A DNA stretch of 37,748 nt from assembly GCA_937892705.1 (NCBI GenBank), contig CALBGR010000016.1, forward strand, positions 1 through 37,748. The letters run 5' to 3'. Made by a program: the position numbers and the translations under genes. Positions 29,881-37,748 of this stretch are shown one piece after another (positions within the stretch are counted from its first letter, which is position 1; every line of letters starts with the position of its first letter). This DNA comes from an uncultured Candidatus Saccharibacteria bacterium (lineage in GTDB: Bacteria; Patescibacteriota; Saccharimonadia; Saccharimonadales; UBA4665). The notes below the pieces were generated by a model. It was not told the DNA's origin. It saw only the letters and a program-made list of their open reading frames with translations, and did not search any database.

Positions 29881-31263
29881 TTACACATGAAGATGCTCCT
29901 TAATCTCATTTACGGCAATACGTAAAGTTTCGTCTGTGCGTAATTCTTTTTCAATTTTCTCAACAGAGTGAATAGCAGTAGTGTGATCCTTACGTCCAAG
30001 CTCACGTGCAATCTTTGGAAAACTTAAATGCAATTCGCTGCGTAATATATACATAGCAACCTGACGCGGTACCACAATATCCTTATCACGCTTTGGGCTG
30101 AGAATATCTGCTACATCAACTTGGAAATAACTAGCAGTCTTTTCAATAATTTGTTTCGCGCTTATATGTTTTGGTCGAGTAGTGGCGGCTCCGAGAATAC
30201 TTTGTGCGGTGGCAAGCGTAGGTGTGAGGCCACGCATATCACAGAAAGCAAGTAATTGATTAAGTGCACCTTCAAGTTCTCGAATATTTGTCTGGATGTT
30301 TGATGCAAGGTATTCTGCAACATCATGCGGCAACTCCACGCCGTGATTGTGAGCTTTTGCTTGTACGATTGCACAGCGTGTTTCAAAGTCAGGGTTTTGC
30401 ATATCGATGCTCATACCCCATACAAAGCGTGAACGTAGACGTTCTTCAAGTGTTGGAATTTCTTTCGGCGGCTTGTCACTACTAATAATAATTTGCTTAT
30501 TAGCCTGATGAAGGGCGTTAAAGGTATGGAAAAATTCTTCCTGAATTTTTTCCTTCCCTGCTAAAAACTGAACATCATCAACAATTAATACATCTGCACC
30601 ACGGTAGTAATCTGCAAAGTCGGTGTTTTTCTTAAATCTAAGCGCATCAACAAATTCTTGTACGAACTGTTCGGTTGATACATACACAACCCGTGCATTA
30701 GGTCGATCAGCGAGTACCTTGTTTCCAACAGCTTGAATTAGATGTGTTTTACCAATTCCAACACCGCCATACAGAAAGAGAGGGTTATAGCGGCTTCCTG
30801 GGTTTTGAGCAACTGCGAGGCAGGCTGCATGCGCTAACTCATTTCCAGAACCTACAATAAAATTTTCAAACGTATACCGTTCATTGAGACCTTGTCGGTA
30901 AGAGTGTGCGAATTTATTACTACCAGTTCTTGCTTCAGTAGACCGAACAGAAGCTGGTATTGTTTGTGTTTTAAGAAGTGGTTGGTTGTCCTCAGAAAGA
31001 GCGTTTTTTTGCTTACCAGCGAGCGCATGAATTTTATACTCAACAACAGGATTTTCTATACCATTCTTTTGTAGTGTTTCACAGATCAATTGATTATATT
31101 TACGTTCCAATTGTTGCTTTATGAAAACATTTGGCACACCAACAACTAAAGAATTACCATCATGTTTTAGAAGAGTAGTGTTTTTAAACCATGTAATGAA
31201 GTTTCCTCGAGAAACCGAGAGTTCTATTTCTCCTAAAACTGCCTGCCATAAGCCGCTTTGCAT
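29881..31263 (-). CDS. dnaA: Chromosomal replication initiator DnaA
   Basis: 460 residues. Domain I (about 1-80) includes WFKNTTLLKHDGNSLVVGVPN, and a variable linker follows (80-120). The AAA+ domain has Walker A GGVGIGKT (166-173), Walker B VLIVDD (D229-D230) and sensor motifs such as SDKPPKEIPTLEERLRSRF. Domain IV, the DNA-binding region, ends with GRKDHTTAIHSVEKIEKEL. It binds DnaA boxes and opens the origin. ATG 31261-31263 has AAGGGG upstream. Clear DnaA boxes lie directly upstream of this gene. Confidence 0.98.
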   Translation of the reverse strand: MQSGLWQAVLGEIELSVSRGNFITWFKNTTLLKHDGNSLVVGVPNVFIKQQLERKYNQLICETLQKNGIENPVVEYKIHALAGKQKNALSEDNQPLLKTQTIPASVRSTEARTGSNKFAHSYRQGLNERYTFENFIVGSGNELAHAACLAVAQNPGSRYNPLFLYGGVGIGKTHLIQAVGNKVLADRPNARVVYVSTEQFVQEFVDALRFKKNTDFADYYRGADVLIVDDVQFLAGKEKIQEEFFHTFNALHQANKQIIISSDKPPKEIPTLEERLRSRFVWGMSIDMQNPDFETRCAIVQAKAHNHGVELPHDVAEYLASNIQTNIRELEGALNQLLAFCDMRGLTPTLATAQSILGAATTRPKHISAKQIIEKTASYFQVDVADILSPKRDKDIVVPRQVAMYILRSELHLSFPKIARELGRKDHTTAIHSVEKIEKELRTDETLRIAVNEIKEHLHV

Positions 31264-31576
31264 AAAACCCCTTATACCTTAGTTATCACCAATATACCTT
31301 AAAATATGGTTAGTTTTCCACAAGTAAGGCATAAAACACAACAAAATAATAAGAAAACCACAATTAAGGTGTTGATTTATACACAGGCAAAAATCTTATC
31401 TGTTAATCTGTGGAAAATGTTTGGTAAATAGTGGAAAACTTGCTAAAATTAGTGGGCAAACATTGTCGATTTTACGCTGACAATAGCAACATAAACGTAA
31501 ATAGCGAGGGCACATGGTTACAAACATGTGAGGTGGGCTTGTGTCTAAGAAGTAAAAATAAGGTACAATAAAAGTT
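31264..31576. other. oriC: Candidate replication origin (oriC) between dnaA and rpmH
   Basis: A 313-bp non-coding stretch with DnaA boxes TTTTCCACA (31314-31322, plus), TTATACACA (31377-31385, plus), TTTTCCACA on the minus strand (31417 to 31409) and TTTTCCACT on the minus strand (31438 to 31430, one mismatch). An A-rich segment (31331-31366) may be the unwinding element. A CACATG/CATGTG inverted repeat spans 31511-31530. The position between dnaA and rpmH is the ancestral bacterial oriC context. Confidence 0.8.
31564..31569 (+). promoter_or_regulatory. -10 box of rpmH
   Basis: TACAAT ends 7 bases before the rpmH ATG, so transcription may begin at or within a base or two of the start codon. 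There is no Shine-Dalgarno. A TTGTGT at 31539-31544 is a poor -35 with a long spacer (19). Confidence 0.4.
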
Positions 31577-31714
31577 ATGCCAAAACGCACATATCAACCA
31601 AAAAAACGTAGGCGTGCTCGTGTGCATGGATTTTTTGCACGCATGAAAACTCGTGCAGGACGCGCGGTATTAGCACGTCGACGTCAAAAAGGTCGCAAAC
31701 AATTATCACGCTAA
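31577..31714 (+). CDS. rpmH: Ribosomal protein bL34
   Basis: 45 residues, highly basic. The signature MPKRTYQPKKRRRARVHGF, then FARMKTRAGRAVLARRRQKGR and KQLSR, identifies bL34 of the large subunit. It is the first gene of the rpmH-rnpA-yidC-khpB operon diverging from dnaA. The predicted start of transcription almost coincides with the ATG, suggesting a leaderless or near-leaderless message. Confidence 0.97.
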   Translation: MPKRTYQPKKRRRARVHGFFARMKTRAGRAVLARRRQKGRKQLSR

Positions 31715-31743
31715 TATATTAAATAGGGAGCGCTCTTAGGATC

Positions 31744-32124
31744 ATGCTTTCCCGGGCATACCGCTTTCACGGACACGGTAGTCTGCGTTATGTATATACG
31801 CGCGGGCAAACAGTCCGAGGAAAATGCGGTATGCTTAAGTATGTCCAAAACACAAATCGTCAAAATTGGCGAGCTGCGGTGGTAGTAAGCCGCAAAGTAC
31901 ATAAATCAGCGGTAGTACGCAACCGAATACGTCGCCGAATATACGAAATTTTGCGTACTCAAATTCCTGCTGACGCTCCGGCGGTTGACATGGTGTTTGT
32001 GGTACATAGTGCAAAAGTAGCTGATATGCCAGCTGATGAACTGCGGCAGGTTATAAGCTCCGCGCTCCAAAAAGCACAAATTCATCAAGAACCTCGTGAT
32101 ATAGTAGATACAAAGGAGTTATAA
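31744..32124 (+). CDS. rnpA: Ribonuclease P protein component
   Basis: 126 residues, basic. It binds RNase P RNA and the tRNA 5' leader for tRNA maturation. The RNR motif is visible in SAVVRNRIRRRIYEILR, with the preceding RAAVVVSRKVHKSA strand-helix typical of the family. The start ATG 31744 follows rpmH by 29 bases. The next gene, yidC, begins 4 bases after the stop. Confidence 0.95.
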   Translation: MLSRAYRFHGHGSLRYVYTRGQTVRGKCGMLKYVQNTNRQNWRAAVVVSRKVHKSAVVRNRIRRRIYEILRTQIPADAPAVDMVFVVHSAKVADMPADELRQVISSALQKAQIHQEPRDIVDTKEL

Positions 32125-32128
32125 ATTA

Positions 32129-33070
32129 ATGTTTACCACGCTGATTGTCCAGCCAATCTTCAACCTACTAGTGCTTATTTATGCACTCATACCTGGACAT
32201 AATTTTGGTTTGGCACTCATACTTTTTACTATTGTTGTGCGTTTATTGATGTGGCCGCTGGTTAAAAAGCAGTTGCATCAAACTAAAGTTATTCGAAAGC
32301 TGCAGCCGGAGCTTAAGAAAATTAGAAAAGCGGCTAAAGGTGATCGTCGCAAAGAATCATTGATGCAAATGGAGCTGTATAGGGAACGTGGCATTAATCC
32401 GTTTGCTTCGCTTGGGCCACTACTCATACAGCTTCCTATTTTTATTGGTTTGTTCAGTGGTCTGCAGCGTGTAGTACGGGAACCGCAAGAGATAGTTAAC
32501 TTTTCTTATCCGTTCCTTCAGGATCTCGGCTGGATGCAACAGCTCGCAACAAATATTAATCAATTTGATGAAACACTGTTTGGGGTAGTTGATCTAACGC
32601 GGGCAGCACTGGGAAGTGGTGGTGTGTATTGGCCAGCTATGCTTATTGTGATCGCGAGTGTGGTAATGCAGTATTATCAGGCAAGACAGCTCATGCCTCG
32701 TGATGACGAAGCACGTAGTCTGCGACAGATTTTGCGGGAAGCTAGTGAAGGTAAGCAAGCAGATCAAGCTGAAGTTAATGCAGCAGTAGGTCGAAGTACG
32801 CAATTCCTTCTACCAGCGCTAGTGTTCTTCTTTACAGTAGGAATAGCTTCCGCATTGAGCTTGTACTGGCTGACTGCAGGTATAGTTGCATATATTCAGC
32901 AAGCAATCGTCCTAAATCAGGATGATGAAGAAATGGATGAAGTTGCAAGCCAAAGCATAAAAAAAGATATTAAAAACATTCCGGAAGCACAGGTAGTAGA
33001 CAAACCAAAGAAAAAATCCAAAACCAAAACCGCCAAACGTTCAAACAAACGTAAAAAGAGGAAAAGGTGA
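32129..33070 (+). CDS. yidC: Membrane protein insertase YidC (Oxa1 family, short form)
   Basis: 313 residues with about five transmembrane helices and no large periplasmic domain, as in Gram-positive SpoIIIJ/YidC. The first helix pair leads to the groove arginine in IVVRLLMWPLVKKQ. The ELYRERGINPFASLGPLLIQLPIFIGLF helix, WPAMLIVIASVVMQYYQAR and FLLPALVFFFTVGIASALSLYWLTAGIV are typical. The C-terminal 60 residues end in a very Lys-rich tail (KPKKKSKTKTAKRSNKRKKRKR), which in this family contacts the ribosome. The stop overlaps the khpB start (TGATG). It inserts proteins into the cytoplasmic membrane; the many small pilin-type proteins of this locus are possible clients (inference). Confidence 0.95.
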   Translation: MFTTLIVQPIFNLLVLIYALIPGHNFGLALILFTIVVRLLMWPLVKKQLHQTKVIRKLQPELKKIRKAAKGDRRKESLMQMELYRERGINPFASLGPLLIQLPIFIGLFSGLQRVVREPQEIVNFSYPFLQDLGWMQQLATNINQFDETLFGVVDLTRAALGSGGVYWPAMLIVIASVVMQYYQARQLMPRDDEARSLRQILREASEGKQADQAEVNAAVGRSTQFLLPALVFFFTVGIASALSLYWLTAGIVAYIQQAIVLNQDDEEMDEVASQSIKKDIKNIPEAQVVDKPKKKSKTKTAKRSNKRKKRKR

Positions 33071-33528
33071 TGGAAGAATCAATTCAATTTGCCAAAAAGT
33101 ATCTGGAAGATATTTTATCTTTCTTTGGTCTTAATACAGATGTATATGCTACTACAAGTGACGAGGAAGTTATTGAATTAAACATTCCTTCAACACACTT
33201 AAATGGGTTTTTGATTGGTCAACGCGGTGAAACGATGCGCGCACTACAGTTTTTAGTGAGTAACGCATTAAGAAACCAAAACTATCCCGTAACGCGTGTC
33301 AGTGTCGATGTGGCAGATTATAAAAAACAGCGTGCTAGTCGTCTTGCGCAGAAAGCAGAAAAGTGGATAAAGACAGTAAAGGAATCTGGCAAGCCGTTTG
33401 ATCTAAAACCAATGAATGCAGCAGACCGACGAACGGTACACAAACTCGCCGCAGAACACGGTGTTATTAGCGAATCAGTTGGCGAAGGACGCAATCGCCA
33501 CATTGTCTTAAAGCCTGCCGAACAGTGA
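33070..33528 (+). CDS. khpB: KhpB/Jag RNA-binding protein (KH and R3H domains)
   Basis: 152 residues. A KH domain covers about 30-90 (LIGQRGETMRALQFLVSNAL is the GxxG segment). An R3H domain covers about 95-150 (MNAADRRTVHKLAAEHGVISESVGEG, with the RxxxH pattern). The N-terminal Jag-N domain of longer relatives is absent. KhpB binds RNA and influences cell elongation in Gram-positive bacteria. ATG 33070 overlaps the yidC stop by one base; a GTG one codon upstream is the alternative. Confidence 0.92.
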   Translation: MEESIQFAKKYLEDILSFFGLNTDVYATTSDEEVIELNIPSTHLNGFLIGQRGETMRALQFLVSNALRNQNYPVTRVSVDVADYKKQRASRLAQKAEKWIKTVKESGKPFDLKPMNAADRRTVHKLAAEHGVISESVGEGRNRHIVLKPAEQ

Positions 33529-33540
33529 TGCAGGTAGTAT

Positions 33541-34647
33541 TTACGAGTCTTCGTGTAGTACTTTTTTGTAGATTGCAAGTGTTTGTTCGGCCATACGTTT
33601 CCAAGAGTACTTTTTTGCCTGTTTTTTACCGGATTGGATGAGTTCTTTGCGACGTTTTTCGTTGGTGAGCACCTTATTTATCTTTTTTGTCATATCATCA
33701 ACATCGTATGGATCAAAGTACTCTGCCGCATCGCCATATACTTCGGGCAAGCAAGTGGCGTTACTACTGACAACTGGAGCGCCATGTACCATTGCCTCAA
33801 GTCCAGGTAGTCCAAATCCTTCGCTGAGACTTGGGAAAGCATATGCAGCACAGTTCTCATACAGCCAGCGTAGCTCGGCTTCGCTCACAAAGCCGGTAAA
33901 TACCACCTGTCGAATGCCTTCGCGTTTTACATAGCGTTCGTGACGCTTATAAAGCGTGTCTTTTTTACCTGCTAATACCAAATGAAGATCAGGGTGTTTT
34001 GTTTGTAGTTGTGCAAATGCTTGAATGAGTCGTTTTAGGTTTTTATGCGGAGTAGGTCTGCCGATATACATAATGAATTTTTTACCTTCTAGTTCGGCGA
34101 TAGGTTTCGCTGCAACAGGAATCGGGTCGGCTGCTTCATAAGTTACAGTAATATCTCGGCTGTTTTTATGAGCAAATTTTGCAAGGTCATCTTTTACAAA
34201 TTCAGTCGGTGTAATGACTGCTCTGGATTTGTGAGCGGCAATTTTAATGACTCCCTTGTATATTTCTTGCTTTATCTTAAATATTAAGCGGTTTTTGCTC
34301 GGATTGGTGAAACGGGCTGTAGTGAGATCGTGTATGGTTGTGATGGTTTTGCCTAGGTATAGTACTGGCTGCTGGGTCATGCCAAAATGCACCACGCTTG
34401 GGCGTAATCGATAGAGTTGCCATGCAAAACCCAGCTGTTCACCGAACCCAAACTCCTTATACTTACAGGCGACTTTTGTGAATCGTTTACTTCTTGGATT
34501 CCAATCATCCATATCGTCTGGCTTTAGGAGTATGATGTAGCGGTGAGACTTGTCTTTATCAACTTCCTGTAGATAATGCAGCAACCGTTCAATATATCGT
34601 CCAGTGCTCGTCCGTAGTTCACGGGCATCAATAACTATTCTTTTCAT
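33541..34647 (-). CDS. Glycosyltransferase family 4 (GT-B fold)
   Basis: 368 residues. A Rossmann-type N-half (IVIDARELRTSTGRYIERLLHYLQ) is followed by the GT4 C-half with KFIMYIGRPTPHKNLKRLIQAFAQL and the EX7E motif EGFGLPGLE in LSEGFGLPGLEAMVHGAPVV. It transfers a sugar from a nucleotide donor to a growing surface glycan on the cytosolic side. Its ATG lies 4 bases from the stop of the upstream glycosyltransferase 2 gene, in the same operon. The sugar cannot be inferred. It converges with khpB, with a 12-base gap and no clear terminator. Confidence 0.92.
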   Translation of the reverse strand: MKRIVIDARELRTSTGRYIERLLHYLQEVDKDKSHRYIILLKPDDMDDWNPRSKRFTKVACKYKEFGFGEQLGFAWQLYRLRPSVVHFGMTQQPVLYLGKTITTIHDLTTARFTNPSKNRLIFKIKQEIYKGVIKIAAHKSRAVITPTEFVKDDLAKFAHKNSRDITVTYEAADPIPVAAKPIAELEGKKFIMYIGRPTPHKNLKRLIQAFAQLQTKHPDLHLVLAGKKDTLYKRHERYVKREGIRQVVFTGFVSEAELRWLYENCAAYAFPSLSEGFGLPGLEAMVHGAPVVSSNATCLPEVYGDAAEYFDPYDVDDMTKKINKVLTNEKRRKELIQSGKKQAKKYSWKRMAEQTLAIYKKVLHEDS

Positions 34648-34651
34648 ATAT

Positions 34652-35674
34652 TTATCTTCTTATTATTTTATGCCATGTTAATCGCAATTTACGTAAATTT
34701 GTCGCATTCGGAGGTAAGTCATGGGTTAGTATAGACCAAATATACTCATCAGGTACAGCTTTAGCGCTTTGAATTTTGCGCCGCTCGCGCAGCATGTGAA
34801 CAAGGTTTTTTACAAATGCCGCTTGACCTTTTATAGCTGGCCAGCCACGACCAGTTACAATGGCTTTAATAAACATACTCCAATATGCAAGGGATAAGCG
34901 CGGAAGCACGTAAGGAATATACCTTGTAGGCACATTCTTCCAAAAAAGCATTGGTAAATTTTTCATAGTTTGGTAGGTTGTAAAGCCTTGTATACGACTA
35001 CTGGTCGCGCCAATCTGGTGGTAAGCGATTGCTTGAGGCACATACAAAACTTTCCAACCAGCCAGCTGTGCACGGAAACTCAGATCAACATCTTCGTAAT
35101 ACGCAAAAAATGTTTCATCGAATAATCCAATTTCACGAAACAAAGCTGTTCGGTACAAGCTTGCCCCGCCGCTTGCCCCAAAAACATACACGTCTTTGTC
35201 GTATCGATTACTCAATGGTTCTTCGCGGCCGCGGGGAAAGGGTAATCCCCAGGTGGTGTATAGATCGCCTGTGCTATCAAGGTGTTTTTTATCAGCGTGT
35301 ATGAACTTACACGTTGCAATACCTATTTTCGAATCTTTTTCCAAAGCGTTTACAAGCTGTTGCAACCAGTCACGTTCTACTACGGCATCATTATTTAGGA
35401 GTGCAATGTATTGAAAACCTTGCCTCATTGCATGCTGAATACCGACATTTACTCCACCAGCAAATCCCAGGTTCTTTTTTTGAGGAAGAGTTGTTATATT
35501 CGGGTAATTTTTTGTTAAAAATTCCAAAGACCCATCAGTAGATCCATTTTCTACGACGATAATTGTTGCAGCTATAGATTGTTGTAAAAGTGAGTCTAGA
35601 CAGGCGGGCAGATCATCTTTACCATTCCAATTCGGTATAATTACAGCGGTACTTGGTGTCGACTCTTTAGTCAT
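34652..35674 (-). CDS. Glycosyltransferase family 2 (GT-A fold, rhamnosyltransferase-like)
   Basis: 340 residues. The N-terminus has the GT-A nucleotide-binding start (AVIIPNWNGKDDLPACLDSLLQQS), ENGSTDGS, and the metal-binding segment LLNNDAVVERDW. The motif ETFFAYYEDVDLSFRAQLAGWK is typical of GT2 rhamnosyl- or galactosyltransferases that build O-antigen-like polymers. The C-terminal 120 residues are basic and hydrophobic (membrane associated). It probably works on the glycan exported by the adjacent ABC transporter, from which it diverges 26 bases away. Confidence 0.92.
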   Translation of the reverse strand: MTKESTPSTAVIIPNWNGKDDLPACLDSLLQQSIAATIIVVENGSTDGSLEFLTKNYPNITTLPQKKNLGFAGGVNVGIQHAMRQGFQYIALLNNDAVVERDWLQQLVNALEKDSKIGIATCKFIHADKKHLDSTGDLYTTWGLPFPRGREEPLSNRYDKDVYVFGASGGASLYRTALFREIGLFDETFFAYYEDVDLSFRAQLAGWKVLYVPQAIAYHQIGATSSRIQGFTTYQTMKNLPMLFWKNVPTRYIPYVLPRLSLAYWSMFIKAIVTGRGWPAIKGQAAFVKNLVHMLRERRKIQSAKAVPDEYIWSILTHDLPPNATNLRKLRLTWHKIIRR

Positions 35675-35700
35675 ATTCCACTATAATAACCCAAGAACTA

Positions 35701-36501
35701 ATGAAACAGTATATCTCTAAACAAAACAAAGCTCTGTTAAGTGAGCTTGTCCGCACAGATTTTAAGCTACGATACCAAGGCTCAGTGCTTGGGTATGCCT
35801 GGTCGCTTCTAAGACCACTACTTATATTCCTTATTTTGTATATAGTTTTTGTAAAGTTTTTACGGCTTGGTGCTGATGTGCCTCATTTTCCAATTTACCT
35901 ACTCCTTGGTATTGTACTTTGGAACTTTTTCAGTGAGATGACCAGTCAAAGTCTGACTTCTATCGTGGGACGTGGTGATCTTATCCGCAAGATTCGTATT
36001 CCTCGGTGGATGATTATATTCTCCACAAGTATATCGGCGGTGATCAACCTCTTTTTAAACCTATTAGTTGTAGGAATGTTTTTAGTGCTCAATAAAGTTG
36101 AACTTTCTTGGAGCGTATTGTGGCTTCCGCTTATTATTATTGAAATTTATATATTTGCGCTTGGTTTATCGCTTTTCCTTTCGGCAGCATTTGTGAAGTA
36201 CCGGGACATGAGCTACATTTGGGAAGTGATCTTGCAAGCCGGATTTTATCTGACCCCGATACTGTATCCACTTACACTGATTACCAATGAATTTTTCCAA
36301 AAACTGTTGCTTATGAATCCAATGGCTCAAGCAATTCAGGATGCGCGTTACAGCGTTGTTACACACGAGACCATAACAACGCATACTTTGTTTGAGGGTG
36401 GTTGGTATATGTTCATACCACTTATTTTGGTGGTTGTTGTGTTGTTGGGTGGTTTATTGTATTTCAAAAACGAAGCAAAATATTTTGCGGAGAACATATA
36501 A
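35701..36501 (+). CDS. wzm: ABC-2 polysaccharide export permease (Wzm-like)
   Basis: 266 residues with six transmembrane helices. The start MKQYISKQNKALLSELVRTDFKLRYQGSVLGYAWSLLRPL is the conserved N-terminal amphipathic region of Wzm/TagG permeases, and PFxxxILYPLxxI-like TPILYPLTLITNEFFQ marks the C-terminal half. It pairs with the ATPase encoded 1 base downstream to export an undecaprenyl-linked glycan across the cytoplasmic membrane. Confidence 0.92.
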   Translation: MKQYISKQNKALLSELVRTDFKLRYQGSVLGYAWSLLRPLLIFLILYIVFVKFLRLGADVPHFPIYLLLGIVLWNFFSEMTSQSLTSIVGRGDLIRKIRIPRWMIIFSTSISAVINLFLNLLVVGMFLVLNKVELSWSVLWLPLIIIEIYIFALGLSLFLSAAFVKYRDMSYIWEVILQAGFYLTPILYPLTLITNEFFQKLLLMNPMAQAIQDARYSVVTHETITTHTLFEGGWYMFIPLILVVVVLLGGLLYFKNEAKYFAENI

Positions 36502-37677
36502 ATGGCAGATGATATCGCAATTAAAGTAAGTAATGTATCCAAGACATTTATTTTGCCACATGAGAAACATACTTCGCTAAAGAGTGCTTTCATTAACTTT
36601 TATAAACGCAAAAAAGGCTATGAAAAACAACAAGTATTAAACAATGTATCGTTTGAAGTAAAAAAGGGTGAGTTTTTTGGGATTGTTGGTCGCAACGGTA
36701 GCGGCAAGAGCACACTTTTGAAACTAATCTCGGGTATCTATACTCCAGACACTGGTTCGATTGAAATAAATGGTAAGCTTGTGCCGTTTATTGAACTAGG
36801 TGTGGGTTTTAATCCTGAGCTTACCGGGCGAGAGAATGTGTTTTTAAACGGCGCTTTGCTTGGTTTCAGTCGCAAAGAAATGGAAGCGATGTATGATGAA
36901 ATCGTGGAGTTTGCCGAGCTCGAGCGCTTCATGGACCAAAAGCTCAAAAATTATTCATCTGGCATGCAAGTGCGTCTAGCATTTTCAATCGCTATCCGCG
37001 CAAAGGCAGACATATTAGTATTGGACGAAGTATTAGCAGTAGGTGACGAAGCATTTCAGAAAAAGTGTTACGAGTATTTTGCTGAACTTAAACGCAATAA
37101 AAAAACTGTAATATTAGTTACCCACGATATGACATCAGTGCAACGATTTTGTAGCCGTGCTATGTTGATAGATGGCGGTGATGTTATTGAAAATGGTAAT
37201 CCGGCACATGTTGCGCAAAAATACAGCGAACTATTTATCGATCAGAACGATAAAGGCAAAAAATTGGGCAACGGTTCTGTTGTTAATAAGAACATAAAAG
37301 CACAGGTAGAATTTAGAAAAAAAACTGGATATTGGCTATTTGATATACAGGTCAAACCAGCAAAACCAATAAAAAACGCGGTGCTGGCACTTATTATGTT
37401 TAAAAAAGACGGTACACAGGTGTGGAATTGGGCATCGGACTATCCCGGCAAAAATCTTCCTGATAACCTGTTTGAAAAGGAGCTTAAGCTAGAAATTACA
37501 TTAGAGGATATATTTCCGGCAGACGGCTTTTACTTAAATCTTTATATTAAAGCTAAAGATCGAACAAAGGATTACGCAGTATTTGAAAATGTGGTTGAAT
37601 TTGAAAAAGTATTACCTAGCACAGCGCACAAGTACGATAATGGATGGCAGCCAAAAATGAAAATACAACTAAAATGA
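36502..37677 (+). CDS. wzt: ABC polysaccharide export ATPase with C-terminal glycan-binding domain (Wzt-like)
   Basis: 391 residues. Residues 1-245 form the nucleotide-binding domain: Walker A GRNGSGKS (63-70), signature YSSGMQ (151-156), Walker B ILVLDE (171-176), then the GDEAFQKKC motif of Wzt/TagH proteins. Residues about 265-391 form an extra beta-rich domain (VEFRKKTGYWLFDIQVKPAKPIKNAVLALIM), like the Wzt carbohydrate-binding domain that recognises the capped non-reducing end of the glycan. That domain suggests export of a finished, capped polymer. The ATG follows wzm directly, and its stop overlaps the next start (ATGA). Confidence 0.93.
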   Translation: MADDIAIKVSNVSKTFILPHEKHTSLKSAFINFYKRKKGYEKQQVLNNVSFEVKKGEFFGIVGRNGSGKSTLLKLISGIYTPDTGSIEINGKLVPFIELGVGFNPELTGRENVFLNGALLGFSRKEMEAMYDEIVEFAELERFMDQKLKNYSSGMQVRLAFSIAIRAKADILVLDEVLAVGDEAFQKKCYEYFAELKRNKKTVILVTHDMTSVQRFCSRAMLIDGGDVIENGNPAHVAQKYSELFIDQNDKGKKLGNGSVVNKNIKAQVEFRKKTGYWLFDIQVKPAKPIKNAVLALIMFKKDGTQVWNWASDYPGKNLPDNLFEKELKLEITLEDIFPADGFYLNLYIKAKDRTKDYAVFENVVEFEKVLPSTAHKYDNGWQPKMKIQLK

Positions 37678-37748
37678 TTGATGAATTACATAGGCTTTAC
37701 GAACTTGATGAGAAAAGGTTTCGCCAACATTATGCAGCTAATCCGAAT
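37674..37748 (+). CDS. 5' end of a further glycan-locus gene (partial)
   Basis: ATG 37674 overlaps the wzt stop (ATGA), giving translational coupling. The 25 codons present encode a charged helical start (MIDELHRLYELDEKRFRQHY) and then run off the window. This is too short to assign. The context suggests a modification enzyme or glycosyltransferase of the same polymer. Confidence 0.6.
   Translation, partial: MIDELHRLYELDEKRFRQHYAANPN

Noticed and set aside
33529..33540. A terminator between khpB and the GT4 gene
   Set aside because: The 12-base convergent gap holds no stem with a T-tract.

Overview
The window looks like chromosomal DNA of a small-genome, single-membrane bacterium of the Patescibacteria (CPR), most likely a Saccharibacteria (TM7) relative. 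The case rests on four things: a VirB4/VirB6/PrgI secretion locus with many tandem two-helix pilin-like proteins, packed next to the replication origin; short intergenic gaps; UGA used as a normal stop; and no outer-membrane genes. The taxon is inferred, not proven.

Layout. 1-3015: 3' end of valS, a converging XRE-HAD fusion gene, a 58-aa membrane protein and a HIT hydrolase. 3037-3213: tRNA-Pro and tRNA-Ser, divergent from a PadR regulator and a membrane protein (3224-4585). 4716-8654: tRNA-Arg with the unusual anticodon GCG, an HD-CYTH fusion, a YggT-like protein, a proline-rich membrane protein, two tRNA-Ser genes and comF. 8692-9316: an hsp20 gene with a clear promoter and terminator.

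9344-27469 is the centrepiece, a type IV secretion-like locus in two divergent arms. The minus arm (13683 to 9344) holds nine tandem VirB2/TrbC-like pilin paralogues. The plus arm (13902 to 27469) holds a VirB6/TrbL-like channel protein, a PrgI/VirB3-like protein, a VirB4/TraC N-terminal-like protein, a VirB4 ATPase, two large exported or anchored proteins with peptidoglycan-hydrolase signatures, and a membrane-anchored protein of unknown function. No relaxase, VirD4 coupling protein or VirB7-VirB10 outer-membrane core is visible. A plausible reading is a surface machine that assembles several pilin-type subunits and cuts cell wall, either its own for assembly or that of a host cell.

27459-33528 is the origin: recF, dnaN and dnaA leftward; an intergenic oriC candidate with DnaA boxes; then rpmH, rnpA, yidC and khpB rightward. 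33541-37748 is a surface-glycan locus: two glycosyltransferases on the minus strand, a Wzm/Wzt ABC exporter pair on the plus strand, and the first 25 codons of another gene.

The most notable observations are: the pilin array with a 199-bp perfectly identical segment shared by two neighbours (a gene-conversion signature); even cysteine counts in every exported pilin segment; the four-domain wall hydrolase; the LAS-type H-x6-D/HxH enzyme; the HD-CYTH fusion; and tRNA-Arg(GCG).
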